Below are positions 55,202 to 64,000 of a stretch of 64,000 bases of DNA, piece by piece. The notes below the pieces were generated by a model. It had not been told where the DNA came from. It searched no databases and was given only the letters and a program-made list of their open reading frames with translations. A program made the translations under genes and the position numbers. Numbering within the stretch: the first letter of the stretch is position 1; each line of letters starts with the position of its first letter. Source of the DNA: Mastigocoleus testarum BC008 (GTDB lineage: Bacteria; Cyanobacteriota; Cyanobacteriia; Cyanobacteriales; Nostocaceae); assembly GCF_001456025.1 (NCBI RefSeq), contig NZ_LMTZ01000077.1, positions 1-64,000 of the forward strand, in the 5' to 3' direction.

Positions 55202-56572
55202 TCAAAATCTTTTTGTTTTCAATACCTCATTTGTTACTGCGTCTAAAATCTCCCAAATTCGCTCTAACCAATCAAGATGTTCTGGTTTCATCAAACAAGA
55301 GCGCAAACAGGTAATGTACTTTTCATCCCATTCAATATCTATTTGATCTCCCTGCTGAAAAAACTCAATGGGAAGCTTAGCTAAGGCTAAATGTAAATTT
55401 TGGACTGCAGATTTTTCAAAAATTTCTTGGGATAGTAGTGAAGCTTTACTGACCTTGTCAGCTTTTGGAGCCCAGATTACTATGTCCAACTCAGGTGGGA
55501 AAGCAGTAATAAATTTATGATCGCTTTGTAGTTTTTCAAATAGATTGATTGCAGCTTGTCTAGCTTTACTCAAATCAATCGCAAATTCACCATCTCGAAT
55601 CATTGGTAGTAATTTCTGAGTTGCCCATAATGCTACAGCAGCTGAGCCAGGACGGGAACATTCTAGGCTAATTTCTCCCAAATGTAATTCCTGGGAACTA
55701 AAGTAAGTGTAGGGTGAATCATGTTTATAAAATTGACCCACTGCAGGGTCTTTAAATAAAATACAGCCACAACTATAAGGCTGTAATCCGTGTTTGTGGG
55801 GATCGATAACAATAGAATCAACTTGTGAAATCGAATCAAAAATAGCGCGGGTACGATCGCTTAAGTTATCGATTAAAGTAAAATAACCGCCATAAGCTGC
55901 ATCGACATGGATACGGAAATTATATTTGGACTGTAACTCAATAATTTCTGGTAATGGATCTACAGAACCTGTGGCTGTGGTACCCAGTGTAACTACAACT
56001 GTACCAATATCCTCTCCATCTAAAAGTTTTTCCAGGTTGCTCAAATTCATGCGTCCTTGGTTATCACACTTCACACTTTGAAATGGAAGACGTAGAACGT
56101 TACAAAGTCTTTGGTGGGTGTAATGTGCTTGAGAAGAAGCTACTATTTTGCTTTTTGGATGTTGCTTTAAACTTGCTACCCATAAACCTTCCAGGTTAGC
56201 CATAGTTCCACCACTACACAAATGTCCCAGGTGGATTTCCCAACCAAACATTCGAGCAATTTCCCCAACTGCTTCTTTTTCCATTACCGAGCTACTGCGT
56301 CCCCCATCAAGAGCGTGGTTGTTGGGGTTAATCCACAATGACAGCATATAAGCAAGACGGGCGATCGCTGTTGGTGGCTTGAGCATTTGTCCCACATATA
56401 AAGGATGATGGTAGGGGAAATTATCTTGCATGCGGGCTGCAACTTGGAGCAAAACAGGTTTAATTGTTTCTAGATCGGGAGTTGGATCGAGTTCGGGAAG
56501 GTCTTGGAAACCATAATCAAGTTTTTCTAAAGCTTCTTGGAGTAAGTTGAGGCTTTGTTTTTCTAAAGTCAT
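55202..56572 (-). CDS. PLP-dependent group II decarboxylase
   Basis: 456 residues of the pyridoxal-dependent decarboxylase family (glutamate/aromatic/diaminobutyrate decarboxylase type). The N-terminal part holds FPYHHPLYVGQMLKPPTAI and LCSGGTMANLEGLW; IHVDAAYGGYF and the PLP-binding Lys in IDPHKHGLQPYSCGC (about 262) are typical. Substrate specificity cannot be read; aspartate, glutamate or an aromatic amino acid are all possible. Cytoplasmic. No transporter or biosynthetic partner lies beside it. Confidence 0.9.
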   Translation of the reverse strand: MTLEKQSLNLLQEALEKLDYGFQDLPELDPTPDLETIKPVLLQVAARMQDNFPYHHPLYVGQMLKPPTAIARLAYMLSLWINPNNHALDGGRSSSVMEKEAVGEIARMFGWEIHLGHLCSGGTMANLEGLWVASLKQHPKSKIVASSQAHYTHQRLCNVLRLPFQSVKCDNQGRMNLSNLEKLLDGEDIGTVVVTLGTTATGSVDPLPEIIELQSKYNFRIHVDAAYGGYFTLIDNLSDRTRAIFDSISQVDSIVIDPHKHGLQPYSCGCILFKDPAVGQFYKHDSPYTYFSSQELHLGEISLECSRPGSAAVALWATQKLLPMIRDGEFAIDLSKARQAAINLFEKLQSDHKFITAFPPELDIVIWAPKADKVSKASLLSQEIFEKSAVQNLHLALAKLPIEFFQQGDQIDIEWDEKYITCLRSCLMKPEHLDWLERIWEILDAVTNEVLKTKRF

Positions 56573-57187
56573 TTATTTCTGTGTATCCAGAGTAATTCGG
56601 TATATGGGGTGAGCAAAAAATAAAGAGATTAGTAAATATTTGGAGCTAATAGAGGATTTTACTGAGGCTGCTTATAACCAGCAATTACTATCCTATATTC
56701 ATAGTCATTACTACTGAAATATTATAAAAATGAATTTTTTTTAACTGCTCATCATACTGGCTAGATGATTGCGATTATTTTTGCAACAGTGTTACTCAAA
56801 CAAGTCAAATTACTTATTTTAAGATTACTTGTTTTGAATTTACGGAAATGTACGCAAATTATTTTTACTGACTCATATAAATCGTATCTTGGGAAGCATA
56901 AATTATTTTTCACCTATCGTTCGAGCTAAATATTTTGGTTCGAATTTGATTTAATATATTTTCACTATATTTTATTCATCAAATTTTAAATATCTACTTT
57001 ATAACTGAATGTTTGTTATACAAATTAATCATTGTAAGTTGGTAAATAATCTTAGAATATGTTATTGAAATAACAATTTCGTGACTAAATAATAATCATC
57101 TGGTATCTGTATAAAACTAGACTTTACGTCTATATGACTTCTGTTCTTTGATAAAAATTAGATTCAATTTTTGATTACATAAATGTT
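56573..57187. other. AT-rich promoter region between divergent genes
   Basis: 615 bp with no gene frame and no obvious repeat; serves the divergent decarboxylase and pentapeptide-repeat genes. Confidence 0.4.
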
Positions 57188-58486
57188 ATGAATAACCATA
57201 TACAAAATTGGCTAATATACCGTGATGCAAAATCATATAGATATTTACTCAATCTTCAAATTTTAAAATTTTTGTTTATTTTATTGTTTTTTACAATTTC
57301 TATATATGTCATGTTTTTTACGAATTCAATCAATATTATATTTTTTTGTATATTTTCCGTAATCATTTATGCTTTTTTAAGAAATAGAAAAAAAATAGAA
57401 AAATTTACATCTAAGTCAAAAGAAGTTACATACAAAGATTTAAAAGTTAAAAATGAGGGAGCAACTCAAGGCGATTTACATATAAATTTAGAAAAATTAC
57501 AAAGCACAAATATCAATACAAGAATATCTGGAATTCATGCCTTAGAATCTGTCGTTCAAGATTCACCTCAACTTTATTGGCAGACAATGGAAGCTATCAC
57601 CAATTACGTAAAGCAGAATTCTCCTATTCCGAAGATAAAGGATAATAAAGAAAATCTTCGGATTACCAAAGATATTCAAATTGCTCTGAATTTTCTTGGG
57701 AAAAAGAGTAGCAGTGAAAATGAAAATAATAGAATAAATCTTATAAACTGCGATTCATGTAGTAGGAATTTTGTTAATACCGATCTCAGCACAACTAAAC
57801 TTACTGCGAGTAGTTTTTGGCATGCAAACCTCAGTCACACTAATCTTATCGGTGCTCAACTTGAAGGTACCAACTTTAGTAATACTGACTTTAGAGGTGC
57901 AGACCTCAGTAACGTGCAATTTGAGGGTGCAGACCTAAGCACAGCATTGCTCCAAGACGCAAATCTCAGTAATGCATTATTAGAAAATGTTAATTTTATT
58001 GGTGCCCAACTTGAAGGTACAAACCTCACTAACGCCCTAATTGAAGGTGCAGATCTGATTTGTGCCAAATTAATCCGGGCTAAACTAATTGGTGCAAACC
58101 TCAGTGGAGCAGATCTTACTTCTGCAAATCTCAAAGCGGCGCAACTTCGCGGTGCTAATCTGATTTATAGTGATTTAAGCGGTGCAAATCTGGTTACTTC
58201 TCAGTTAGAAGAAGCAGACTTGAGTGGTGCGAACCTCAGTAGCACACAATTACAAGATGCCAATCTCATTAATACCAAATTAGAAGGCTGTTACCTAATT
58301 GATGCTGACCTCAGTAACGCCCAACTACAACATGCGAACTTGAGTAACGCTCAGCTTCAAGGTGCTAACTTGAGTAACGCTAACCTTAGTAATGTAAATG
58401 TTAATAATGCCCAATTTGGTCACAACCTGGGAATTTCTGAATCTACCAAGCGCGATCTAATTAAACGTGGGGCAATTTTTACCTGA
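57188..58486 (+). CDS. Membrane-anchored pentapeptide-repeat protein
   Basis: 432 residues. The N-terminus has two hydrophobic spans (about 24-45 and 47-65: FLFILLFFTISIYVMFF, IIFFCIFSVIIYAFL). A cytoplasmic linker (about 75-190) contains GAHAL-like helices seen in similar proteins (RISGIHALESVVQDSP). About 40 pentapeptide repeats (A(D/N)LSx or xLxGA type: SHTNLIGAQL, RGADLSN) fold as a right-handed quadrilateral beta-helix from about 195 to 420. The end (NLGISESTKRDLIKRGAIF) is a typical cap. The first 80 residues are very AT-rich. Cyanobacteria carry many such proteins; the function is usually unknown. Confidence 0.93.
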   Translation: MNNHIQNWLIYRDAKSYRYLLNLQILKFLFILLFFTISIYVMFFTNSINIIFFCIFSVIIYAFLRNRKKIEKFTSKSKEVTYKDLKVKNEGATQGDLHINLEKLQSTNINTRISGIHALESVVQDSPQLYWQTMEAITNYVKQNSPIPKIKDNKENLRITKDIQIALNFLGKKSSSENENNRINLINCDSCSRNFVNTDLSTTKLTASSFWHANLSHTNLIGAQLEGTNFSNTDFRGADLSNVQFEGADLSTALLQDANLSNALLENVNFIGAQLEGTNLTNALIEGADLICAKLIRAKLIGANLSGADLTSANLKAAQLRGANLIYSDLSGANLVTSQLEEADLSGANLSSTQLQDANLINTKLEGCYLIDADLSNAQLQHANLSNAQLQGANLSNANLSNVNVNNAQFGHNLGISESTKRDLIKRGAIFT

Positions 58487-58504
58487 ATTTAGAATTAGCT
58501 ATTG

Positions 58505-59875
58505 TCAACTGAATTGTTCCAATAAGCATTCAGCAATTCTTTTTGCAGCTCCAGGTTTACCCATACGGCGAACACCATTTTTAGCAATAAGATGAAACTT
58601 ATCAGGATCTTCTAATAGAGAACATATTTTCTTTGTGAGATCTGCTGGTTGTTCGACTAAAATTATCGACGATCCTAAATGACGACTTTGGGCTTCAGCA
58701 AAAGCAGGATTAAATTGGGGACCTTTACCGGGAATGGTAATTGCTGGTTTACCTAAACCCACAAATTGTTCTGTAGCGGTACCCGCCATGGCGATCGCTA
58801 AGTCTCCTAAATGTAAGCATTCATTATAAGCATTTTGAGTCAGTATTGTATAAGCATTTTTTTGTTTAAAGGTCAAAATATGGGAGTCGGGAATTTGGAT
58901 TGGAGATTCTGTGTAGGAACGCCAACCCTGATTTTCTAAACTTTGACATACAGTATTCAGATCTAAGTTTGGTGCGATCGCGCCTAAAAATATGATTGTT
59001 TTTGAAGTATGAGTAACTAATTCAGGTTCTCGGAACCAATCCGTTAGTTCTGAGACAGCATTCATAATTACTTCCCAATTAGCATAAGCTTCGGGAGAAC
59101 GGGAACCGGGAAGAAGAGTTACGATTAAAGGACGTTCCATTTCTTTGAGTTCTCCATCGCCTCGATATAAATTTTGGGTAGGAAATCTTGGTTCTAAGCC
59201 GTCCATCATCGGATTACCCACATCAAAAGCAGGAATATTTTTCCAAGTATGTAATATTTCGGTTGTCAGAGAATCTCGAGGAAACACCGCTTTACAACGG
59301 GAACGACTCATCAACCATCTTTCCCAAGGATGGTAAATAGAACCAGAAAAGTTTTCCCAACGGGCTGAACCTTTTTTAGTACGCTCGAGCAACCCAACCT
59401 CATCCCGGACGTAATATTCTGATTTTGCTGTACCAACAAAAGCATAATTGGCACCGCTAACCCAAGCAAATAATAGGGGGACAATATCCCCAACTGCTAA
59501 CACTGCAGCCTTTTGACCTAGTTTTTGCTGGCTTTTAACCCATTGTCTGACTGCTTTAATTTGTTTCCAGGTTAGTTGTACTAAGCCCCCACGTACATCG
59601 CGTATTAATTGCTTATTATCCATATATATAAACCCACCAGAAGGCATAGTGCGTACCGAACCAATCAAAGGAATATCCAATTTGTGGTAGGCTTTTCCTT
59701 CTCCAACTAAAGGTAAGGCGTAAATATCTGGGGGATGGGATTGTTTTTGTAATTCTTGTAAAATCGATCCGGCAATTACATCTTCGCCATGACCATTGCT
59801 CAAAACCAATAACTGCAAGGAAGATGATGTAGTTTGTGGGTCGGAAACTAAGGGTAACGGCGATAAATCATTCAT
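58505..59875 (-). CDS. Lipid-A-disaccharide synthase-related protein
   Basis: 456 residues in the LpxB-like glycosyltransferase family specific to cyanobacteria and plastids. Marks: LLVLSNGHGEDVIAGSILQE, QAAVLAVGDIVPLLFAW, LTVTLLPGSR-type segment (VTLLPGSRSPEAY), AIAMAGTATEQFVGLGKPAI and GPQFNPAFAEAQSRHLG, which resemble nucleotide-sugar-binding LpxB elements but differ from true LpxB. The exact glycosyl substrate is unknown. The start at 59875 was chosen as the first ATG; a TTG three codons earlier is possible. It is divergent from the Omp85 gene, a neighbour that also points to outer-membrane assembly. Confidence 0.9.
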   Translation of the reverse strand: MNDLSPLPLVSDPQTTSSSLQLLVLSNGHGEDVIAGSILQELQKQSHPPDIYALPLVGEGKAYHKLDIPLIGSVRTMPSGGFIYMDNKQLIRDVRGGLVQLTWKQIKAVRQWVKSQQKLGQKAAVLAVGDIVPLLFAWVSGANYAFVGTAKSEYYVRDEVGLLERTKKGSARWENFSGSIYHPWERWLMSRSRCKAVFPRDSLTTEILHTWKNIPAFDVGNPMMDGLEPRFPTQNLYRGDGELKEMERPLIVTLLPGSRSPEAYANWEVIMNAVSELTDWFREPELVTHTSKTIIFLGAIAPNLDLNTVCQSLENQGWRSYTESPIQIPDSHILTFKQKNAYTILTQNAYNECLHLGDLAIAMAGTATEQFVGLGKPAITIPGKGPQFNPAFAEAQSRHLGSSIILVEQPADLTKKICSLLEDPDKFHLIAKNGVRRMGKPGAAKRIAECLLEQFS

Positions 59876-60012
59876 AAGAAACAAAGTTTATAAAATAAGT
59901 GTCTTTAAGGGTAAGAGGAAGAGAACGGGTATCAAAGAATCATTAAGGAAGTTAGTCTTATTCCCATTGTCTAGCCTCAAATCACTAACTCCTAATCGAT
60001 CGGACTATAACT

Positions 60013-62442
60013 ATGCGAGTTTCTTCGGCAACAATTTTTACATTGGCGACTTTAGCGGCTAGCAACATTACAACGAAAGTAAATGCTGCAACTCCGAATC
60101 ATGAAGCCCAAAAAGAATCAGCTGATAGTGTTGTGGTTCCTACAACCGAAGAAACACCACCGCAGGTTGAAAATGTTGCTGCACCAGAAACGGAAGAAGT
60201 CCAACAATTTTCCCAAAATCATTCTCGGGTGGAAAGTGGAAAGAGTAACAATTTGCCAGTTATTGGGAGAATTCAGAATAAAGTTGAAGAAATTCAAAAC
60301 CAAGAAGTATCTGAATCTAAGCAATCTAACAAATCAAATAAATTTAACAAATCTAGAGAAATAGATAATTCTCCTGTTGTCATTTCCTCTTCTCCAGAAA
60401 TTAAAAAAAATATTTCAGATCGACAGGTTTCAGTTCAAACTACTTCAAATCAAAGCACCTCAAATCAAAGCACTTCAACTCAAAATATTTCAAATCAAAG
60501 TACTTCAACTCAAAGCATTTCAAATCAAAGCACCTCAAATCAAAGTACTTCAACTCAAAATATTTCAAATCAAAGCACTTCAACTCAAAGCATTTCAAAT
60601 CAAAGTATTTCAAATCAAAATACTTCCGATAAGAATATTTCAAATATCAAGCAAACTACACAAACACCTCAAATACAGCGCGATAATACAATTCCCGACA
60701 ATAATGATTTAGTAGTTCCAGCAATCGAGGTACGAGTAGTTGGTGCGACACAAGAGTTAGAAGCAATAATTCGCCAAGTCATAAAAACACAAGTTGGTGG
60801 AGATACAAACCAAAGTCAGTTACAAAAAGATGTAACAGCAATTTTGAATACTGGTTTATTTAGTAACGCCAATGTCAGCAGTGGTGAAACTGAGTTTGGT
60901 TTAAAAGTGGTATATCGAGTCGAACCTTTAATAGTTCGCTCTTTGCAGCTTTCCGGTGCGAAAGCATTGAAATATCAAGTAGCAATTGAGCCATTTAAAT
61001 CCCAAATTGGTCAACCCATTAGTCCATCCACGCTAAAAAATGCCGTTAAAGAAATTAATCAATGGTATAAAGACAACGGTTACAGTTTGGCAAGAGTATT
61101 AGAAATTAAACCCAACCCCCAAGGAAGTTTAACTCTACAGGTCGCAGAAGGGGTAGTAGGTGAGATTAAATTTCAGTTTGTGAATGAGGAAGGTGAAACC
61201 GTAAGCGATCGAGGTAAAGCTGTAAAAGGTCGAACAAAACCTGATTTTTTACGACAACAGCTGCAGTTAAAGTCCGGTGCAGTTTTTCAAGATAAAGTAG
61301 TACGACAAGATTTGCAAAAACTTTATGGTTTAGGGTTATTTGAAAGTGCCAATGTAGCCTTAGATGGTGACGCAAATAAAGTTGATGTAATTTATAAACT
61401 TAAAGAACTTGGAGCCCGTTCTGTCAACTTGGGTGGTAATTTCAACGCCGATCAAGGTATCGTGGGTACCTTTACTTATCGCGACCAAAATGTTCGCGGT
61501 ACCAACGATAATCTAGGAGTCAATGTCCAAGCAGGTAGACGCCATTTAGGATTTGATGCTAAATTTACTAGCCCCTATCGCTCCAGCAATCCCGATCGTT
61601 TGGGTTACAGTATTAATGCTTTTCGTCGTCGCGGACTTTCCGAAACATTTGATGATGAAATTAAACTAGTCAACGGAGACAAAGTACGCCAAGGTAAATT
61701 TGGAGCAAGCTTCCAACTGCAAAAACCAATTGATGATTGGAATGCGACCTTGGGACTAAATTACACCCGTACTAGTATTCGCGATCGCAAAGGTCGAGTT
61801 ACCGCTAAAGATGAACTCAACAACCCACTAACTTTAAGTGGTACTGGTGTAGACGATTTAACAACTGTTTCCTTAAGTGCGACAAAAGACCAAAGAGATA
61901 ATCTTATTAATCCTACAAAAGGCTCTGTTTTAACCCTAAGTTCCGAACAATCTATTCCTTTGGGACTAGGTAATATTTCCATGAATCGCCTGCAAGCCAA
62001 TTACAGTCAGTACGTACCAGTAAAGTTATTTAAATCTGACAAAACTCAAGTTTTTGCCTTTAACGCCCAAGCAGGTACTGTAATTGGCGACTTACCACCT
62101 TATGAAACCTTCAATTTAGGTGGTTCCCACTCAGTACGCGGTTACAGTGGAGGTAAAGTTGGTAGCGGTCGCAGTTATATACTTGCTTCTGCTGAATATC
62201 GTTTTCCTCTTCCCGTTGTAAAATCCCTCGGTGGAGTAGTATTTGCTGATTTTGCATCGGATCTTGGTTCCGGAGATACTGTATTGGCAGATCCTGCAGG
62301 AGCAAGGGGTAAGCCTGGTAGTGGTTTTGGAGTTGGTGCAGGTATTAGAGTGAACTCTCCCCTAGGCTTAATTCGCGCTGATTATGGTATTACCGATCAA
62401 GGAGAAAGCCAACTACATTTTGGTTTTGGTCACAGATTCTGA
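60013..62442 (+). CDS. Omp85/BamA-family outer-membrane assembly protein
   Basis: 809 residues. A signal peptide (ATIFTLATLAASNIT, ends about 26) is followed by a Ser/Thr/Gln-rich region with five-residue repeats (about 140-215). Three POTRA domains follow (about 235-470: VPAIEVRVVGATQELEAIIR, VRSLQLSGAKALK, GRTKPDFLRQQLQLKSGAVF). The 16-strand barrel (about 476-809) carries the loop-6 signature SHSVRGYSGGKVGSGR and ends HFGFGHRF with a terminal aromatic. The family inserts outer-membrane proteins. The low-complexity N-terminal insert is unusual. No chaperone genes are nearby. The start at 60013 lacks a clear ribosome-binding site. Confidence 0.94.
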   Translation: MRVSSATIFTLATLAASNITTKVNAATPNHEAQKESADSVVVPTTEETPPQVENVAAPETEEVQQFSQNHSRVESGKSNNLPVIGRIQNKVEEIQNQEVSESKQSNKSNKFNKSREIDNSPVVISSSPEIKKNISDRQVSVQTTSNQSTSNQSTSTQNISNQSTSTQSISNQSTSNQSTSTQNISNQSTSTQSISNQSISNQNTSDKNISNIKQTTQTPQIQRDNTIPDNNDLVVPAIEVRVVGATQELEAIIRQVIKTQVGGDTNQSQLQKDVTAILNTGLFSNANVSSGETEFGLKVVYRVEPLIVRSLQLSGAKALKYQVAIEPFKSQIGQPISPSTLKNAVKEINQWYKDNGYSLARVLEIKPNPQGSLTLQVAEGVVGEIKFQFVNEEGETVSDRGKAVKGRTKPDFLRQQLQLKSGAVFQDKVVRQDLQKLYGLGLFESANVALDGDANKVDVIYKLKELGARSVNLGGNFNADQGIVGTFTYRDQNVRGTNDNLGVNVQAGRRHLGFDAKFTSPYRSSNPDRLGYSINAFRRRGLSETFDDEIKLVNGDKVRQGKFGASFQLQKPIDDWNATLGLNYTRTSIRDRKGRVTAKDELNNPLTLSGTGVDDLTTVSLSATKDQRDNLINPTKGSVLTLSSEQSIPLGLGNISMNRLQANYSQYVPVKLFKSDKTQVFAFNAQAGTVIGDLPPYETFNLGGSHSVRGYSGGKVGSGRSYILASAEYRFPLPVVKSLGGVVFADFASDLGSGDTVLADPAGARGKPGSGFGVGAGIRVNSPLGLIRADYGITDQGESQLHFGFGHRF
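60440..60650 (+). repeat. 15-bp tandem repeats encoding five-residue units in the Omp85 gene
   Basis: About a dozen related 15-bp units, variants of TCAAATCAAAGCACT, encode SNQST, STQNI, SNQNT-type five-residue units. The lack of stop codons in the unit keeps several other frames open, producing spurious frames on both strands. Confidence 0.85.
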
Positions 62443-62922
62443 TATCTTATACAGATTTAAATGTTAATTTTAGATATGATTATGTGCACTTTTTTAGCGC
62501 ATAATTTTTTGGCAACCGTAATAAATAATGTTGGGAAATATCTAGATTGAAAAATCATATTAAATTTATATCCGTAACAGAAAAAGCAGGTAATATGATG
62601 TCAGTCTAATTACGCATGTAATTCTAATTGCCCCGATTGAATTAATTAACAATTGAGGGTTTACATCTTAACTATCACAAACAGCAAAAATGCTGGTTTT
62701 TCAATCCTAGTTTCTGTTTCAGCAACTGATGAATCCAAAGATTAAAGTTTGATTCTGTAGGTTTTAATTCTGTAAACTTTGATTCTGTAAACTTTAATTT
62801 TGGATTTTAATCTTGGATTTTAATTTAGAATACTAGGCTTACTGGTAGCCCTCCTCTAAAATCAAATAGACTGCCTAGACTAACTTTTAAAATCAATTGC
62901 AAATCTAACACTTTAAATCACT
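62443..62922. other. Region between the Omp85 and kinase genes
   Basis: 480 bp without a gene. A T-rich tandem patch at about 62748-62830 repeats TTTGATTCTGTAAAC/TTTTAATTCTGTAAAC, then TTTTGGATTTTAAT. It lies upstream of the kinase and could affect its transcription. Confidence 0.45.
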
Positions 62923-64000
62923 ATGCTAGTTGGTACAACCTTGCAGGGTGGAAAATATACTCTAAACCAAGAAATAGGTAAGGGTGGCTTTGGTATTACT
63001 TACAAAGCAACTCATGAATACTTAAATCAGGAGGTAGTAATAAAAACAATCAACCAAAAACTCCAAAAACATCCTGATTTTGCTAAATTTCAGCGCCAAT
63101 TTCAAGATGAAGCAAGAAGACTAGCAACTTGCAGCCACCCAAACATTGTCCGGGTGAGTGATTTTTTTGTCGAAGATGGATTGCCTTACATGGTAATGGA
63201 ATACATTGATGGAGAGACATTGGGAGAAGCATTTGTTCTGCCCAATATTCCTTTACCAGAAAAAACAGCAGTTCACTATATCCGGCAAATTGCTGCTGCA
63301 TTACAGGTTGTACATAAAAATAATTTATTACATCGGGATATTAAACCAGATAATATTATTTTACGCCGAGAAACTCAGGAAGTAGTTTTAATTGACTTTG
63401 GTATAGCTAGAGAATTTAATAACGGCGTCAAACAGACACATACTGGCATGGTTTCCGAGGGTTATTCTCCCATCGAACAATATCTCTCCCATGCGACTCG
63501 TACCCCAGCAACAGATATTTATGGTTTGGCTGCAACTTTATATGCACTCTTAACAGGAAGTATACCGCTACCAGCCTTACTGCGGGATAGAGAAAAAATG
63601 CCCGCACCAAGGGAACTACAACCTCATTTAAGTGCAGCAGTAAATCAAGCAGTGATGCGTGGGATGGCTGTAGAAGCGAAGTTTCGTCCCCAAACGATTG
63701 ATGACTGGCTAAAATTACTGCCAAGTAGCGAAAGTAGTTATGTTGCTCAACCAGTACCAACACATATGGTACAAACCATCGATTTATCTGCTAAAGTTCA
63801 TCCGGAAAATTTACCCCAGCCAGAAAGGCATAGTAAACTTGCCGTTAATTATCCAGTATCAGAATCAGATCGAAATACTCGCCCCAAAGATAAAAAAAAT
63901 TTATCACCTAAGGTGTTTATTTTTGCTGGAGTGGCTGTAGTTACTGCTACCACTAGTTTTGCTGTAACTAAAATGGCTTCCCAAAACCAACTACAGCCTT
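62923..64000 (+). CDS. Ser/Thr protein kinase (partial, runs off the window)
   Basis: The first 359 codons are visible, starting ATG 62923. Kinase motifs: GKGGFGITYKA, the Lys in EVVIKTI, HRDIKPDNII, DFGIAREF, and VSEGYSPIEQYL in the activation segment. The kinase domain covers about 10-275. A basic linker is followed by a hydrophobic segment (KVFIFAGVAVVTATTSFAV, about 333-351), so it is membrane anchored with a sensor part beyond the end. It is a separate gene from the kinase at 1001 (different subtype; no SH3 visible yet). Confidence 0.92.
   Translation, partial: MLVGTTLQGGKYTLNQEIGKGGFGITYKATHEYLNQEVVIKTINQKLQKHPDFAKFQRQFQDEARRLATCSHPNIVRVSDFFVEDGLPYMVMEYIDGETLGEAFVLPNIPLPEKTAVHYIRQIAAALQVVHKNNLLHRDIKPDNIILRRETQEVVLIDFGIAREFNNGVKQTHTGMVSEGYSPIEQYLSHATRTPATDIYGLAATLYALLTGSIPLPALLRDREKMPAPRELQPHLSAAVNQAVMRGMAVEAKFRPQTIDDWLKLLPSSESSYVAQPVPTHMVQTIDLSAKVHPENLPQPERHSKLAVNYPVSESDRNTRPKDKKNLSPKVFIFAGVAVVTATTSFAVTKMASQNQLQP

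Noticed and set aside
60377..60712. Alternative-frame and antisense frames over the Omp85 15-bp repeats
   Set aside because: The five-residue repeat keeps all frames open; the products are monotonous (IKALQLKIFQ type) and the Omp85 frame explains the DNA.

Overview
The window is a stretch of cyanobacterial chromosome, most likely from a filamentous heterocyst-forming lineage (Nostocales). The main evidence is: a tRNA-Leu(UAA) gene split by a group I intron of 249 nt; ndhL next to a DUF3007 gene; DUF751/ycf33 next to rbfA; a DUF4327 gene; a HetZ-family protein; many HIP1 octamers (GCGATCGC) inside genes; heptamer tandem repeats (STRR type) between genes; and AT-rich intergenic DNA. No plasmid or phage backbone and no intact insertion sequence was seen.

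Layout. 1-4.2 kb: the tail of a DUF4114 protein, a small unknown protein, a Ser/Thr kinase with an SH3 domain, a small GIY-YIG protein, and a repeat-rich gap. 4.2-13.3 kb (minus strand): a probable four-gene cell-envelope operon. In transcription order it encodes a DUF11/SdrD-B secreted protein, a 1320-residue outer-membrane barrel with a Big-1-like domain, a beta-helix protein with an OmpA peptidoglycan-binding end, and a second SdrD-B/DUF11-like protein. 13.3-19.1 kb: mostly non-coding DNA with an unknown coiled-coil membrane protein, ndhL-DUF3007 and the split tRNA-Leu. 19.1-25.7 kb: an unknown helical protein, a flippase-like membrane protein, a lipoprotein with nine near-identical 18-residue repeats, and larC.

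25.9-34.0 kb: a YciO/Sua5 protein, a HetZ-related regulator, a convergent nuclease/Dam-methylase pair that looks like a restriction-modification system, DUF751-rbfA, a possible 28-residue small protein with its own terminator, and two small conserved cyanobacterial proteins. 34.4-39.6 kb: a small defence-like island with a 1509-residue NACHT NTPase carrying 14 WD40 repeats and a PIN toxin/antitoxin-like pair. 40.0-50.0 kb: a fused oligopeptide-type ABC ATPase, an MscS channel, a histone-deacetylase-family hydrolase, glutamate-cysteine ligase, trmL, a LysM/M23 peptidase with a structured leader, and a CAU tRNA. 50.3-64.0 kb: a glycogen-debranching-type glucosidase divergent from a 2-Cys peroxiredoxin, a second redoxin, a PLP decarboxylase, a pentapeptide-repeat membrane protein, an LpxB-related protein divergent from an Omp85/BamA protein, and the start of a second Ser/Thr kinase that runs off the window.

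The genes fall into three themes: envelope construction (DUF11 operon, Omp85, LpxB-like, M23, MscS, flippase), genome defence (R-M pair, NACHT-WD40, PIN pair), and redox or housekeeping functions. The least explained parts are the envelope operon, the repeat lipoprotein, the NACHT protein with an in-frame palindromic insert, the 28-residue ORF, and a dispersed GC-rich repeat family bracketed by heptamer repeats. All functions are inferred from sequence patterns recalled without database searches.
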